Origin: an uncultured Lachnospiraceae bacterium
Lineage (GTDB): Bacteria > Bacillota > Clostridia > Lachnospirales > Lachnospiraceae
NCBI GenBank assembly: GCA_910579685.1
Contig: CAJTVN010000019.1
Location: 1 to 64,000, forward strand
Direction of reading: 5' to 3'
DNA: 64,000 nucleotides
How positions within the stretch are numbered: the first letter of the stretch is position 1; each line of letters begins with the position of its first letter. Both the position numbers and the translations under genes were made by a program. Below are positions 41,919 to 49,678 of this stretch, piece by piece. The notes under the pieces were generated by a model. It was given only the letters and a program-made list of their open reading frames with translations, was not told where the DNA came from and did not search any database.

Positions 41919-42380
41919 CTACTCCTGACCGCTGATAAATTCCTGAATTTTCACGTTCAGCTTGGACTGTATGGGAAGAAGCAGCAGGACAAAACACATT
42001 CCATACATGATTGATACGAGCATAACCGCAATATTGGGCCCGAGGCTCGACAAATTGTCCAGAGTATACAAAATCTGTATCATCTGTACCATTGCGATAA
42101 AGACCGAAGCGGCTATGATTGTCAGAATCACCAGATTTACCGCTTCCCTTGCTCGTTTTAACTCCAGCAGCTTATCCGGCTTTTTCTTACCTATGGAAAA
42201 CCGGAAGGCATTGCTGAAATCCTTATGAAGGCCGCTGGATATCAAAATGGGGATCACCAGAAGCAGTAAAACCACCAAAGACATGAAATCAACCATACGA
42301 TCCCATCGGCCGTCAGCAAAAAAACTGATCAGCCAAGTGGTAAAAATCACTCCCAATAATGACAAAAAATACATATACAT
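41919..42380 (-). CDS. small MotA/ExbB-like membrane protein
   Basis: A 153-residue protein with about four hydrophobic helices. After two N-terminal helices and a basic loop (SIGKKKPDKLLELKRAREA) come two more helices with LSSLGPNIAVMLVSIMYGM, a pattern like the proton-channel helices of MotA/TolQ/ExbB (SLGPALAVALLTTLYG). It is much shorter than MotA (about 250-280 residues). GAGGAGGAG lies just before the first ATG; the third codon is also ATG and is better spaced. It is upstream of and probably co-transcribed with the membrane LuxR-type regulator, so the two may form a sensing pair. Confidence 0.6.
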   Translation of the reverse strand: MYMYFLSLLGVIFTTWLISFFADGRWDRMVDFMSLVVLLLLVIPILISSGLHKDFSNAFRFSIGKKKPDKLLELKRAREAVNLVILTIIAASVFIAMVQMIQILYTLDNLSSLGPNIAVMLVSIMYGMCFVLLLLPIQSKLNVKIQEFISGQE

Positions 42381-42452
42381 CTCCTCCTCTTTTCTAGTTT
42401 ATAGTTCCCTGGTTGTGCCGGCATATTTATTGTAGCCTTGGAAATGCAAAAA

Positions 42453-42488
42453 GAAAATACTACTTTCCACATGAAAAGTAGTATTTTC
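42453..42488 (-). terminator. terminator after the aldo/keto reductase gene
   Basis: GAAAATACTACTTT and AAAGTAGTATTTTC form a perfect 14-bp stem with an 8-nt loop, 20 bases downstream of the reductase stop. Read on the minus strand it ends in a T-rich arm. Confidence 0.75.
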
Positions 42489-42508
42489 GGTAGTAATCCG
42501 GGTGGTAA

Positions 42509-43645
42509 TTACAAAATCATTTCCTTTTTGTCCAGATCCTCCTGGACTTTTGCCAGATCCTCGCGGATCGAAAGCTTCTGAGGACAGGCCGCCTCGCATT
42601 TTCCGCACTTGATACAGTTCTTCGCCTGATGCTCCGGGCCGATTTCCTTCTCCCATCTCCATTTTACAACATTGTAATTCTGGTACATGTGGTAGGTGTT
42701 CCATGCGGCAAAGCACCCGGGAATATCCACTCCCGCAGGACAGGGCATGCAGTACCGGCAGCCCGTACAGCCGTTCTGAACCCGGCTCTTGATGGTCGCC
42801 GCCACATCCTCCACCACGGCCCTCTCCTCCTGGGACAAGGGCTTAAAGGGAGTAAAGGTCTTAAGGTTGTCCTCTACCTGCTCCATGGTTGACATACCGC
42901 TTAAGATCACCTTCACGCCGGGAAAGCTCCCAACCCAGCGCAGGGCAAAGGAGGAAGCGGACGCATCTGCATCCAGCTGGCGGAATCTGCCCATGATATC
43001 CTCCGCAAACCGGGAAAGGCTTCCGCCCTTTACCGGCTCCATGATGATCAGGGGCACGCCCTTTTTCACCGCAAGCTCATATCCTCTCGTTCCCGCCTGC
43101 TCTTCCGCATCCATATAGTTAAACTGGATCTGGGCGAAATCCCAATCTCTGTGGTTGATCACTTCCTCAAAGACCTCGTAGCTGTCATGGAAGGAAAATC
43201 CGAGATATTTGATCTTTCCTTCCGCTTTCAGCTTCTCCAGCTCCCCGATACAGCCGATCTCCAGCATCTTGTCCCATCGCTCCTTGCCCACCGCATGCAT
43301 CAGGTAAAAATCAATGTAATCCGTCTGGAGCTTTTCAAGCTGTTCCTCAAAGATCGCCCGGATATCCTCCTTCTTTTCCACCTTCCACAAAGGCAGCTTG
43401 GTGGCAAGATAGAAAGAACTCCTCTCATACTTCTTCAGAATCTTCCCCACGACGATCTCGCTTTGTCCTTCATGATAAGGGTATGCGGTATCTATGTAGT
43501 TCACGCCCTCCGCAATGGCCTTATCCAGCATCCTCTCAGCCTCCGGCTCGTTGATTTTCCCGTCTGCGCATACCGGGAAGCGCATACAGCCAAAACCCAG
43601 AAGAGAGGTCTCGATTCCAAGATTCTCCAATTTCCTTTTTTCCAT
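42509..43645 (-). CDS. aldo/keto reductase with C-terminal 4Fe-4S domain
   Basis: A 378-residue enzyme. Residues 1-270 form the aldo/keto reductase barrel with the catalytic Asp and Tyr in NYIDTAYPYHEGQSE, Lys in LATKLPLW and His in FYLMHAVG. The C-terminal 90 residues hold two ferredoxin-like cysteine clusters, CTGCRYCMPCPAGVDIP and CIKCGKCEAACPQKL. This fusion is common in anaerobic Clostridia, where electrons may pass through the clusters instead of only NAD(P)H. The substrate is not known. AAGGAGAAGAATC precedes the start; the gene stands alone. Confidence 0.93.
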   Translation of the reverse strand: MEKRKLENLGIETSLLGFGCMRFPVCADGKINEPEAERMLDKAIAEGVNYIDTAYPYHEGQSEIVVGKILKKYERSSFYLATKLPLWKVEKKEDIRAIFEEQLEKLQTDYIDFYLMHAVGKERWDKMLEIGCIGELEKLKAEGKIKYLGFSFHDSYEVFEEVINHRDWDFAQIQFNYMDAEEQAGTRGYELAVKKGVPLIIMEPVKGGSLSRFAEDIMGRFRQLDADASASSFALRWVGSFPGVKVILSGMSTMEQVEDNLKTFTPFKPLSQEERAVVEDVAATIKSRVQNGCTGCRYCMPCPAGVDIPGCFAAWNTYHMYQNYNVVKWRWEKEIGPEHQAKNCIKCGKCEAACPQKLSIREDLAKVQEDLDKKEMIL

Positions 43646-43822
43646 GATTCTTCTCCTTGTCGTGTTCAGTATAAGGAAATTTTATCATCAATCGGCGAAA
43701 TATTCAATAAAACTTTCCGCCCTAAGGGAGTATTGCGCCAAAAGGCGATATACGTCAGTTTCGTTATTTCATTTCCACGGCTCACAGACTGCCCCGCGGG
43801 CTGTGAGTTGTGTGCGGTCAGC

Positions 43823-44185
43823 CTAATCCTCCTCGATATGTTCCCGGCCCATTTCGATGATGGTGCGCACATGGTCGTCGGCCAGAGAGTAAAAAACGGA
43901 CTTTCCCTCACGCCGGCTCTTCACCAGCTTATTCTGCTTGAGAATCCGCAGCTGGTGGGAGATCGCCGACTGCGTCATCCCAAGCGCCTGAGCAAGATCG
44001 CACACGCACACCTGCGCCTCAAAAAGCACAAAGAGAATCCGGATTCTCGTGGAATCCCCAAAAACCTTGAACAGCTCCGCCAGATCATACAGCTCCGTCT
44101 CTTCCGGCATGGTATCCCTTACCGCCTTGAGCAGATCCTCGTGGATCTCGGTCGCTTCGCACAACTCCAATGTCAATTCTTCCAT
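43823..44185 (-). CDS. ArsR/SmtB-family metal-sensing repressor
   Basis: A 120-residue winged-helix repressor. The recognition helix region reads MTQSAISHQLRILKQNKLV. Metal-binding candidates are the alpha-3 pair in QVCVCDLAQ (as in CadC/ArsR) and the alpha-5 set in LADDHVRTIIEMGREHIEE (as in CzrA/SmtB). The N-terminal CEATEIH may add a ligand. It is the last gene of the operon with the HMA protein and the P1B ATPase and is expected to be released from the operator at 46437-46458 by Cd, Zn or Pb. The ATG at 44185 follows GAGAGGATAGAG. Confidence 0.92.
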   Translation of the reverse strand: MEELTLELCEATEIHEDLLKAVRDTMPEETELYDLAELFKVFGDSTRIRILFVLFEAQVCVCDLAQALGMTQSAISHQLRILKQNKLVKSRREGKSVFYSLADDHVRTIIEMGREHIEED

Positions 44186-44290
44186 CTCTATCCTCTCTCT
44201 TTCTGTTCTCATTCACAGGCCTCCACATGCGCAAAACCAGCCAGCTGTGTCTCTTCCGCCGCATTGCGTCTTCCTGCCGCCCTTTTCCCA

Positions 44291-46171
44291 TCAGAGCTTT
44301 TTCACAAACAGGGCGCGGATGGCGTTAAGCACCGCAAGCACCATGACGCCCACGTCCGCAAAGATCGCAAGCCACATATTGGCAATTCCAAGAGCTCCCA
44401 GAACAAGGCACAGGACCTTGATCCCGATGGCAAAGTAAATATTCTCATAAACGATCCGCAGACATTTTCTTGAAATCCGAATGGCCTTTGCAATCTTAAG
44501 CGGATCGTCATCCATCAGAACCACGTCCGCCGCCTCAATGGCCGCATCCGATCCCAGCGCTCCCATGGCAATACCGATATCCGCCCTGGAGAGCACGGGT
44601 GCGTCATTGATTCCGTCTCCCACAAAGGCAAGCTTTTCCCTGACGCCCTTTTTCTCCAACAGCTCTTCCACCTTTGCGACCTTGTCTGCCGGAAGCAGTT
44701 CGCTGTACACCTCCGTGATCCCAAGCTCTGATGCTGTCTGCTGCGCCACCTTCTGCGAATCTCCTGTCAGCATGGCGGTTTTCGCCACTCCCGCCTTTTT
44801 CAGCGCAAGGACGGCTTCCTTCGCATGGGGCTTTAATCGGTCCGAAATCAGAATGTGGCCCGCATAGGCGCCATCCAGCGCAAGGTGCACCACAGTTCCC
44901 ACCTGATGACATTCGCTGTACCCGATCCCCAGCCGTTCCATAAGCCCGGCGTTGCCGGCTGCGACACAGATCCCGTCCACCTTAGCCGTCACGCCGTTTC
45001 CGCTGATTTCCGAAACCTCTGTCACTCTGTTCTTGTCAATTTCCTTTCCATAAGCCCTCTGAAGGCTCTTGCTGATGGGATGGGAGGAAAAACTCTCCAC
45101 ATAAGCCGCATATTCCAGCAGCTTTTCCTCAGGCAGACTTCCATGATGGATACCGCTGACCTCGAACACTCCCTGTGTCATGGTTCCTGTCTTGTCAAAA
45201 ACCACGTACTTTGTCTGAGAGAGCGTTTCCAGATAATTGGAACCCTTCACCAGGATCCCCTCCTTGCTGGCTCCCCCGATTCCCGCAAAAAAGCTCAGTG
45301 GTATACTGATCACAAGAGCGCAGGGACAGCTGATCACCAGAAAGGTCAGAGCTCTGTAAATCCATACTCCCCACTGTGCGGGATTTCCCGTCAGTATCAG
45401 GAAAAGAGGCGGAAGAAGTGCGAGCGCAAGCGCCCCAAAGCACACCGCCGGCGTATAAATCCTGGCAAATTTGGAGATAAAATTTTCCGATCTTGATTTT
45501 TTAGAGCTGGAGTTTTCCACCAGATCCAGAATCTTGGAAACCGTGGATTCCCCGAATTCCTTCGTTGTCTGAATCCTCAGCACGCCGCTCATGTTAATGC
45601 AGCCGCTGATCACCTCGTCTCCCTCTTTTGCCTCTCTCGGAAGACTCTCTCCCGTAAGGGCGCTGGTGTTCAGAGCAGAGCTTCCCTGTGTGATCACGCC
45701 GTCAATGGGAATCTTTTCCCCGGGTCCCACCACGATCACATCCCCAGGCTCCACCTCGTCCGGATCCACCTTTACCAGAGCTCCGTCACGCTCCACATTG
45801 GCGTAATCCGGGCGGATATCCATGAGGTCGCTGATATTCCTTCTGCTCTTTCCCACCGCATAGCTCTGGAACAGCTCGCCGATCTGATAAAACAGCATGA
45901 CGGCAACGCCTTCCGTGTATTCTCCAAGGATAATTGCCCCCACGGTCGCCACCGCCATCAGAAAGTTTTCGTCAAACACCTGTCTGTTCAGGATTCCCTT
46001 GACAGCCTTCTTCAAAATGTCATAGCCGATCATCAGGTAAGGGATCAGAAACAGTCCAAACCGCAGATACCCTCCCGCAGGTAACTCTCCTACGGGAAGA
46101 AGATGGAACACGATCATCAAAACTGCCGCAAGAACAATGCGAATCAACATTTTTTTCTGTTTTCGGTTCAT
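44291..46171 (-). CDS. cadA: Cd/Zn/Pb-type P1B-ATPase lacking an N-terminal metal-binding domain
   Basis: A 626-residue efflux ATPase. The CPC motif of membrane helix 6 (SCPCALVISIP), phosphorylation site VFDKTGTMTQG, TGE loop NTSALTGESLP and hinge GDGINDAPVLSRAD are all present. In the last helices DVGVMVLAVLNAIRAL carries the Asp typical of the P1B-2 (Zn/Cd/Pb) class. Most CadA proteins have an N-terminal HMA domain; this one starts directly at the first helix, and an HMA domain is encoded as a separate 72-residue protein 18 bases upstream. The start at 46171 has a better spaced RBS than the ATG at 46177. Confidence 0.93.
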   Translation of the reverse strand: MNRKQKKMLIRIVLAAVLMIVFHLLPVGELPAGGYLRFGLFLIPYLMIGYDILKKAVKGILNRQVFDENFLMAVATVGAIILGEYTEGVAVMLFYQIGELFQSYAVGKSRRNISDLMDIRPDYANVERDGALVKVDPDEVEPGDVIVVGPGEKIPIDGVITQGSSALNTSALTGESLPREAKEGDEVISGCINMSGVLRIQTTKEFGESTVSKILDLVENSSSKKSRSENFISKFARIYTPAVCFGALALALLPPLFLILTGNPAQWGVWIYRALTFLVISCPCALVISIPLSFFAGIGGASKEGILVKGSNYLETLSQTKYVVFDKTGTMTQGVFEVSGIHHGSLPEEKLLEYAAYVESFSSHPISKSLQRAYGKEIDKNRVTEVSEISGNGVTAKVDGICVAAGNAGLMERLGIGYSECHQVGTVVHLALDGAYAGHILISDRLKPHAKEAVLALKKAGVAKTAMLTGDSQKVAQQTASELGITEVYSELLPADKVAKVEELLEKKGVREKLAFVGDGINDAPVLSRADIGIAMGALGSDAAIEAADVVLMDDDPLKIAKAIRISRKCLRIVYENIYFAIGIKVLCLVLGALGIANMWLAIFADVGVMVLAVLNAIRALFVKKL

Positions 46172-46189
46172 GATCATTCTCCCCCCTTC

Positions 46190-46408
46190 TTACAGAAAGA
46201 TCTCGCAGTCGTCCTCCACCTTTTTGCAGTTCTTCAATACTTCCTGCATAACGGCCTTCGGCTCCTGTCCTTCCTCAAACTCAACGATCATCTTGAGAGT
46301 CATGAAATTAACGGTGGCGTCCTTTACTCCCGCCGTCTTCTTCGCCGCATCCTCCATCTTGTTTGCACAGTTTGCACAATCCACATCAATCTTGTATGTT
46401 TTTTTCAT
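46190..46408 (-). CDS. free-standing HMA metal-binding protein
   Basis: A 72-residue ferredoxin-like heavy-metal-associated domain with the metal-binding CxxC in DCANCANKMEDAA. It has the length of CopZ, but it is the first gene of the Cd/Zn efflux operon whose ATPase lacks its own HMA domain, so I infer that it acts as that pump's detached metal-binding domain. Several Cys near its end (NCKKVEDDCEIFL) are unusual and may add ligands. GAGGGAAAAAGG precedes the start. Confidence 0.88.
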   Translation of the reverse strand: MKKTYKIDVDCANCANKMEDAAKKTAGVKDATVNFMTLKMIVEFEEGQEPKAVMQEVLKNCKKVEDDCEIFL

Positions 46409-46436
46409 CCTTTTTCCCTCGCTCTGTTTTTTCTTT

Positions 46437-46458
46437 CATATGAACAATTATTCATATG
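46437..46458. promoter_or_regulatory. ArsR/SmtB-type operator of the Cd/Zn operon
   Basis: CATATGAA and TTCATATG form a perfect 8-bp inverted repeat with a 6-base spacer, the arrangement recognised by CzrA/SmtB-like repressors. It lies about 10 bases downstream of the -10 box and 29 bases before the first gene. Confidence 0.75.
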
Positions 46459-46467
46459 TTTGATTGT

Positions 46468-46496
46468 ATTATATGCCGGATCCCGTGTTCTGTCAA
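46468..46496 (-). promoter_or_regulatory. perfect consensus promoter of the Cd/Zn operon
   Basis: On the minus strand TTGACA (46491-46496) and TATAAT (46468-46473) are exactly 17 bases apart, the full sigma-A consensus. Such a strong promoter must be held by a repressor, and the ArsR operator lies right at its start region. Confidence 0.85.
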
Positions 46497-46531
46497 CTGT
46501 TTGTTATATTTTTCTGTCCACCACATACGCC

Positions 46532-46563
46532 GGCCCGGTCAGACACCACTCTCTGACCGGGCC
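46532..46563 (-). terminator. stem-loop after the copA gene
   Basis: GGCCCGGTCAGA and TCTGACCGGGCC form a perfect 12-bp stem with an 8-nt loop, 43 bases after the copA stop. It lacks a good U tract but is placed to separate the Cu and Cd/Zn operons. Confidence 0.65.
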
Positions 46564-46605
46564 AAAATCCGCTTTTCTGACGGTTTCTTACCTGTTTTCC
46601 TTTTT

Positions 46606-46815
46606 CTACTTGATTTCCACTACCCTGTAATCCTGCTCCTCCACGGCCTTTTTCAATACCTCGTCCTCCACGGCCCCGCTCAGGGTCACGATGGCAGTTC
46701 CTTCTTCATGGCTCACGGCGGCGCTGTCCACCTGTTCGATCGCCTCCAGGCATTTCTTTACCCTTGCCTCGCAATGTCCACACATCATACCTTCGATCTT
46801 CATTGTCTTTTCCAT
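46606..46815 (-). CDS. possible CopZ made from an internal start within copA
   Basis: The last 69 codons of copA form a complete HMA chaperone domain. Its ATG at 46815 is preceded by AGTAGAGGAAGAGAAG, which reads as a plausible Shine-Dalgarno sequence within the linker codons. Independent translation would yield a CopZ-like protein in addition to the full pump. This is inferred from sequence only. Confidence 0.3.
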   Translation of the reverse strand: MEKTMKIEGMMCGHCEARVKKCLEAIEQVDSAAVSHEEGTAIVTLSGAVEDEVLKKAVEEQDYRVVEIK

Positions 46816-49152
46816 CTTCTCTTCCTCTACTTTCCTTTTTTTGTTTTCTATTTGTTCCTTTTTATTTTGCCTGCGCTTCTTATCCTTACCCGTATCATAC
46901 ATTTTGAACAGATTCAGACGCAGCGCATTGGTAACAACACAAAAGCTGGACAGGCTCATGGCCGCGGCCCCGAACATGGGATTCATCTCCCAGTGGAAAA
47001 TGGGAATCCATAAACCGGCAGCCAGGGGAATCCCCACCACATTGTAAAAAAAGGCCCAGAACAGATTCTCGTGAATATTTCTCAGCGTGGCCCGGCTGAG
47101 CCGAATTGCCGCCGGAACATCCTTTAGACGGCTCTTCATCAACACCACATCCGCCGCATCAATGGCAACATCCGTCCCGGCTCCGATGGCAATTCCGATA
47201 TCCGCCCTGGTTAAAGCGGGCGCATCATTGATGCCATCTCCTACCATGGCCACCTTTCCCTGCTCTCGCAGGTTCCGTATCACCGCTTCCTTTCCATCCG
47301 GAAGAACGCCTGCGATCACCTCGTCCACACCCGCCAGCCTGCCGATCGCCCGGGCTGTCCGCTCGTTATCTCCGGTAAGCATTACCACCCGGATTCCCAT
47401 GCCTCGCAGCTCTTCCACCGCCTGGGGGCTGTCCTGCTTGATCACATCCGCTACCGCTATCATTCCCAGCAGCTTTTGATCCCGAGCAAAGAACAGGGGT
47501 GTCTTCCCCTCCTCGGAAAGCTCTCCGGCCCGCCTCTCAACTGTCCCGGAAACTTTTACCTTTTCACTGACAAATTTATAATTTCCGCCTGTCAGACGTT
47601 TTCCGTCAAGGACAGCCGTAAGGCCGTTTCCGGGAAGCGCTTTGAAATCCTTAGTCTCCTTTGTCTCTATACCCATTTCCTCCGCATACCGGGTCACGGC
47701 TCCCGCAAGAGGATGCTCGCTCCTGCCCTCCAGCGCATTGGCATAGAATAGCAATTCTTCCTCTGTCACCCCCTCTGCGGGAATCAGATCCGTCACTCTG
47801 GGCTCCCCGCTTGTGATGGTTCCTGTCTTGTCCAGAGCCACGATATCCGTTTTGCCTGCCTCCTCCAGGGAAACAGCCGTCTTAAACAGGATACCGGTTT
47901 TGGCCCCCATACCGTTCCCTACCATGATCGCCACGGGAGTCGCAAGCCCTAGGGCGCAGGGACAGCTGATCACCAGCACGGAAATCCCCCTCGCCAGGGC
48001 AAAACCAATGCTCTCCCCGGCAAGAAGCCAGGCCAGAATCGTAATGATCGCTATTGTGATCACTGCAGGCACAAACACGCCAGACACCCTGTCCGCCACC
48101 TTGGCAATGGGCGCTTTCGTCGCCGCCGCATCGCTGACCATCTGGATAATCTGGGACAAAGTCGTATCCTCCCCAACACGCTGTGCCTCGCACTTCAAAA
48201 ACCCAGACTGGTTCAGAGTTGCCGCCGACACAGGATCCCCCGGCGCCTTGTCCACCGGGATGCTCTCGCCGGTAAGCGCCGCCTCGTTCACCGCACTGCT
48301 GCCTTCCAGCACCCTGCCGTCCACCGGTATATTTTCACCCGGGCGCACCACAAACAGCTCTCCCTTCTCCACCTCGTCTACGGAAACCGTCACTTCCCTG
48401 CCATCCCTTACCACTGTGGCCGTCTTCGGCGAAAGCCGCATCAGACTCTTCAGCGCATCCGTGGTCCTGCCCTTTGACCGGGCTTCCAGCATTTTCCCAA
48501 CGGTGATCAGCGCAAGTATCATGGCAGCCGACTCAAAATAGAACTCATGCATGGCGGCCATCACGGCTTCTCCATCCCCTCTTACCTGGGCATCTGTCAT
48601 GGCAAAAAGCGCATAGGTGCTGTAGACAAAGGCCGCACCGGCCCCCAGGGCCACCAGCGTGTCCATGTTGGGCGCTCTGTGCCAAAGGCTCTTAAAACCG
48701 CTGATAAAAAAGCGCTGGTTGATCACCATAATAGCAACGGTGAGAAGCAGCTGGATCAGCCCCACCGCCACATGATTGCCCGAAAGCGAGGGAGGAAGCG
48801 GCCAGTTCCACATCATATGCCCCATGGAAAAATACATAAGCACAAACAGAAAACCAAGAGAAGCGATCAGCCTTTTCTTCAAAAGCGGCGTCTCCCTGTC
48901 CTTGAGCATATCATCCGAAGGCCCTGCGGCCGTCTTTTCACTTCGGTCTTTTGCCTCCTTAGGCGCCGCGCCGTAGCCGGCCTCCTCCACTGCCTTAATG
49001 ATATCCTCCGCAGAGGCCTCTCCCTCCACGCCCATGGAATTTGTTAAAAGACTGACCGAGCAGGCGGACACGCCTTCCACCTTTGATACGGCCTTTTCCA
49101 CTCTGGCGCTGCAGGCCGCACAGCTCATTCCCGTCACCGTATATTGTTTCAT
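46606..49152 (-). CDS. copA: copper-exporting P1B-ATPase with HMA domains at both ends
   Basis: An 848-residue pump. Residues 1-70 are an HMA domain with GMSCAACSARVEKAV. The core shows CPC (SCPCALGLATP), the phosphorylation site LDKTGTITSGEP, the HP motif in SEHPLAGAV and GDGINDAPALTRAD. YNVVGIPLAAG and GAAAMSLSSFCVV in the last helices are the Cu(I) (P1B-1) signatures. After a Lys/Glu-rich linker of about 35 residues a second HMA domain (GMMCGHCEARVKKCL) ends the protein, which is unusual because CopZ is normally separate. An internal ATG with a good ribosome binding site precedes that domain. Start chosen at 49152 after AAAAGGAGG. Confidence 0.95.
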   Translation of the reverse strand: MKQYTVTGMSCAACSARVEKAVSKVEGVSACSVSLLTNSMGVEGEASAEDIIKAVEEAGYGAAPKEAKDRSEKTAAGPSDDMLKDRETPLLKKRLIASLGFLFVLMYFSMGHMMWNWPLPPSLSGNHVAVGLIQLLLTVAIMVINQRFFISGFKSLWHRAPNMDTLVALGAGAAFVYSTYALFAMTDAQVRGDGEAVMAAMHEFYFESAAMILALITVGKMLEARSKGRTTDALKSLMRLSPKTATVVRDGREVTVSVDEVEKGELFVVRPGENIPVDGRVLEGSSAVNEAALTGESIPVDKAPGDPVSAATLNQSGFLKCEAQRVGEDTTLSQIIQMVSDAAATKAPIAKVADRVSGVFVPAVITIAIITILAWLLAGESIGFALARGISVLVISCPCALGLATPVAIMVGNGMGAKTGILFKTAVSLEEAGKTDIVALDKTGTITSGEPRVTDLIPAEGVTEEELLFYANALEGRSEHPLAGAVTRYAEEMGIETKETKDFKALPGNGLTAVLDGKRLTGGNYKFVSEKVKVSGTVERRAGELSEEGKTPLFFARDQKLLGMIAVADVIKQDSPQAVEELRGMGIRVVMLTGDNERTARAIGRLAGVDEVIAGVLPDGKEAVIRNLREQGKVAMVGDGINDAPALTRADIGIAIGAGTDVAIDAADVVLMKSRLKDVPAAIRLSRATLRNIHENLFWAFFYNVVGIPLAAGLWIPIFHWEMNPMFGAAAMSLSSFCVVTNALRLNLFKMYDTGKDKKRRQNKKEQIENKKRKVEEEKMEKTMKIEGMMCGHCEARVKKCLEAIEQVDSAAVSHEEGTAIVTLSGAVEDEVLKKAVEEQDYRVVEIK

Positions 49153-49208
49153 ACTGCCTCCTTTTCCGCTCTGAAAATCCATCCCCGCAAGGTCTATGCT
49201 TGCGGAGC

Positions 49209-49511
49209 TTACCGCATCAGCTTCTGCAAGGTCGTAAGAAGCTCGTCCACGGTTTCTTCCTTCCCCTCTTTAATATCCCTCGTCACACAGGTTTTAATGT
49301 GGTTTTCCAAAAGAACTTTATTAAAGCTGTTCAGCGCTGCCGTGGCCGCCGCAACCTGCGTGAGAATATCCGTACAGTAAGCGTCATTTTCCACCATTTT
49401 CCTGATGCCCCGAATCTGACCCTCCACACGGTTCAGACGGTTGATTAGATCCCTGTATTCCCCGGGCGCACGTTCCTTTGTTTTACAGCAGCATTCCTGT
49501 TCCTTTCCCAT
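49209..49511 (-). CDS. csoR: CsoR-family copper-sensing repressor
   Basis: A 100-residue all-helical protein of the DUF156/CsoR family: INRLNRVEGQIRGIRKMVE is the signature of the first helices. The Cu(I) ligands Cys-His-Cys are in NDAYCTDIL and ENHIKTCVT. The N-terminal ECCCKTKE adds three more cysteines. It is the first gene of an operon with copA and is expected to bind the palindrome at 49598-49614 until copper releases it. AAGGAGG precedes the start. Confidence 0.95.
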   Translation of the reverse strand: MGKEQECCCKTKERAPGEYRDLINRLNRVEGQIRGIRKMVENDAYCTDILTQVAAATAALNSFNKVLLENHIKTCVTRDIKEGKEETVDELLTTLQKLMR

Positions 49512-49592
49512 ACCGCAAATCCTCCTTGCACTCCTGACTGACTGACTGTCTGTCCGTCAATCCCTTTCTCCATACCGTCCGCTTCATACATT

Positions 49593-49621
49593 ATTATATA
49601 CCCCCGAGGGGTATTTTGCAA
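49593..49621 (-). promoter_or_regulatory. promoter of the csoR-copA operon with CsoR operator in the spacer
   Basis: On the minus strand TTGCAA (49616-49621) and TATAAT (49593-49598) are 17 bases apart. The spacer is filled by the inverted repeat ATACCCC-CGA-GGGGTAT (49598-49614), a close match to known CsoR operators with their G/C core flanked by TA. Bound CsoR would block RNA polymerase directly. Confidence 0.85.
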
Positions 49622-49678
49622 CCCTAAAAAAAGCGCATGAAACATTCATACGCCTTTTTGCCCTTTCTTCCGGCATCC

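Noticed and set aside
43781..43807. CTCACAG/CTGTGAG stem after the ArsR gene as a terminator
   Set aside because: Only 7 bp with a 13-nt loop and no U tract on the minus strand; too weak to call.
43151..44473. 440-codon plus-strand frame across the aldo/keto reductase and ArsR genes
   Set aside because: It runs antisense through two well-supported genes and an intergenic region and has no family features.
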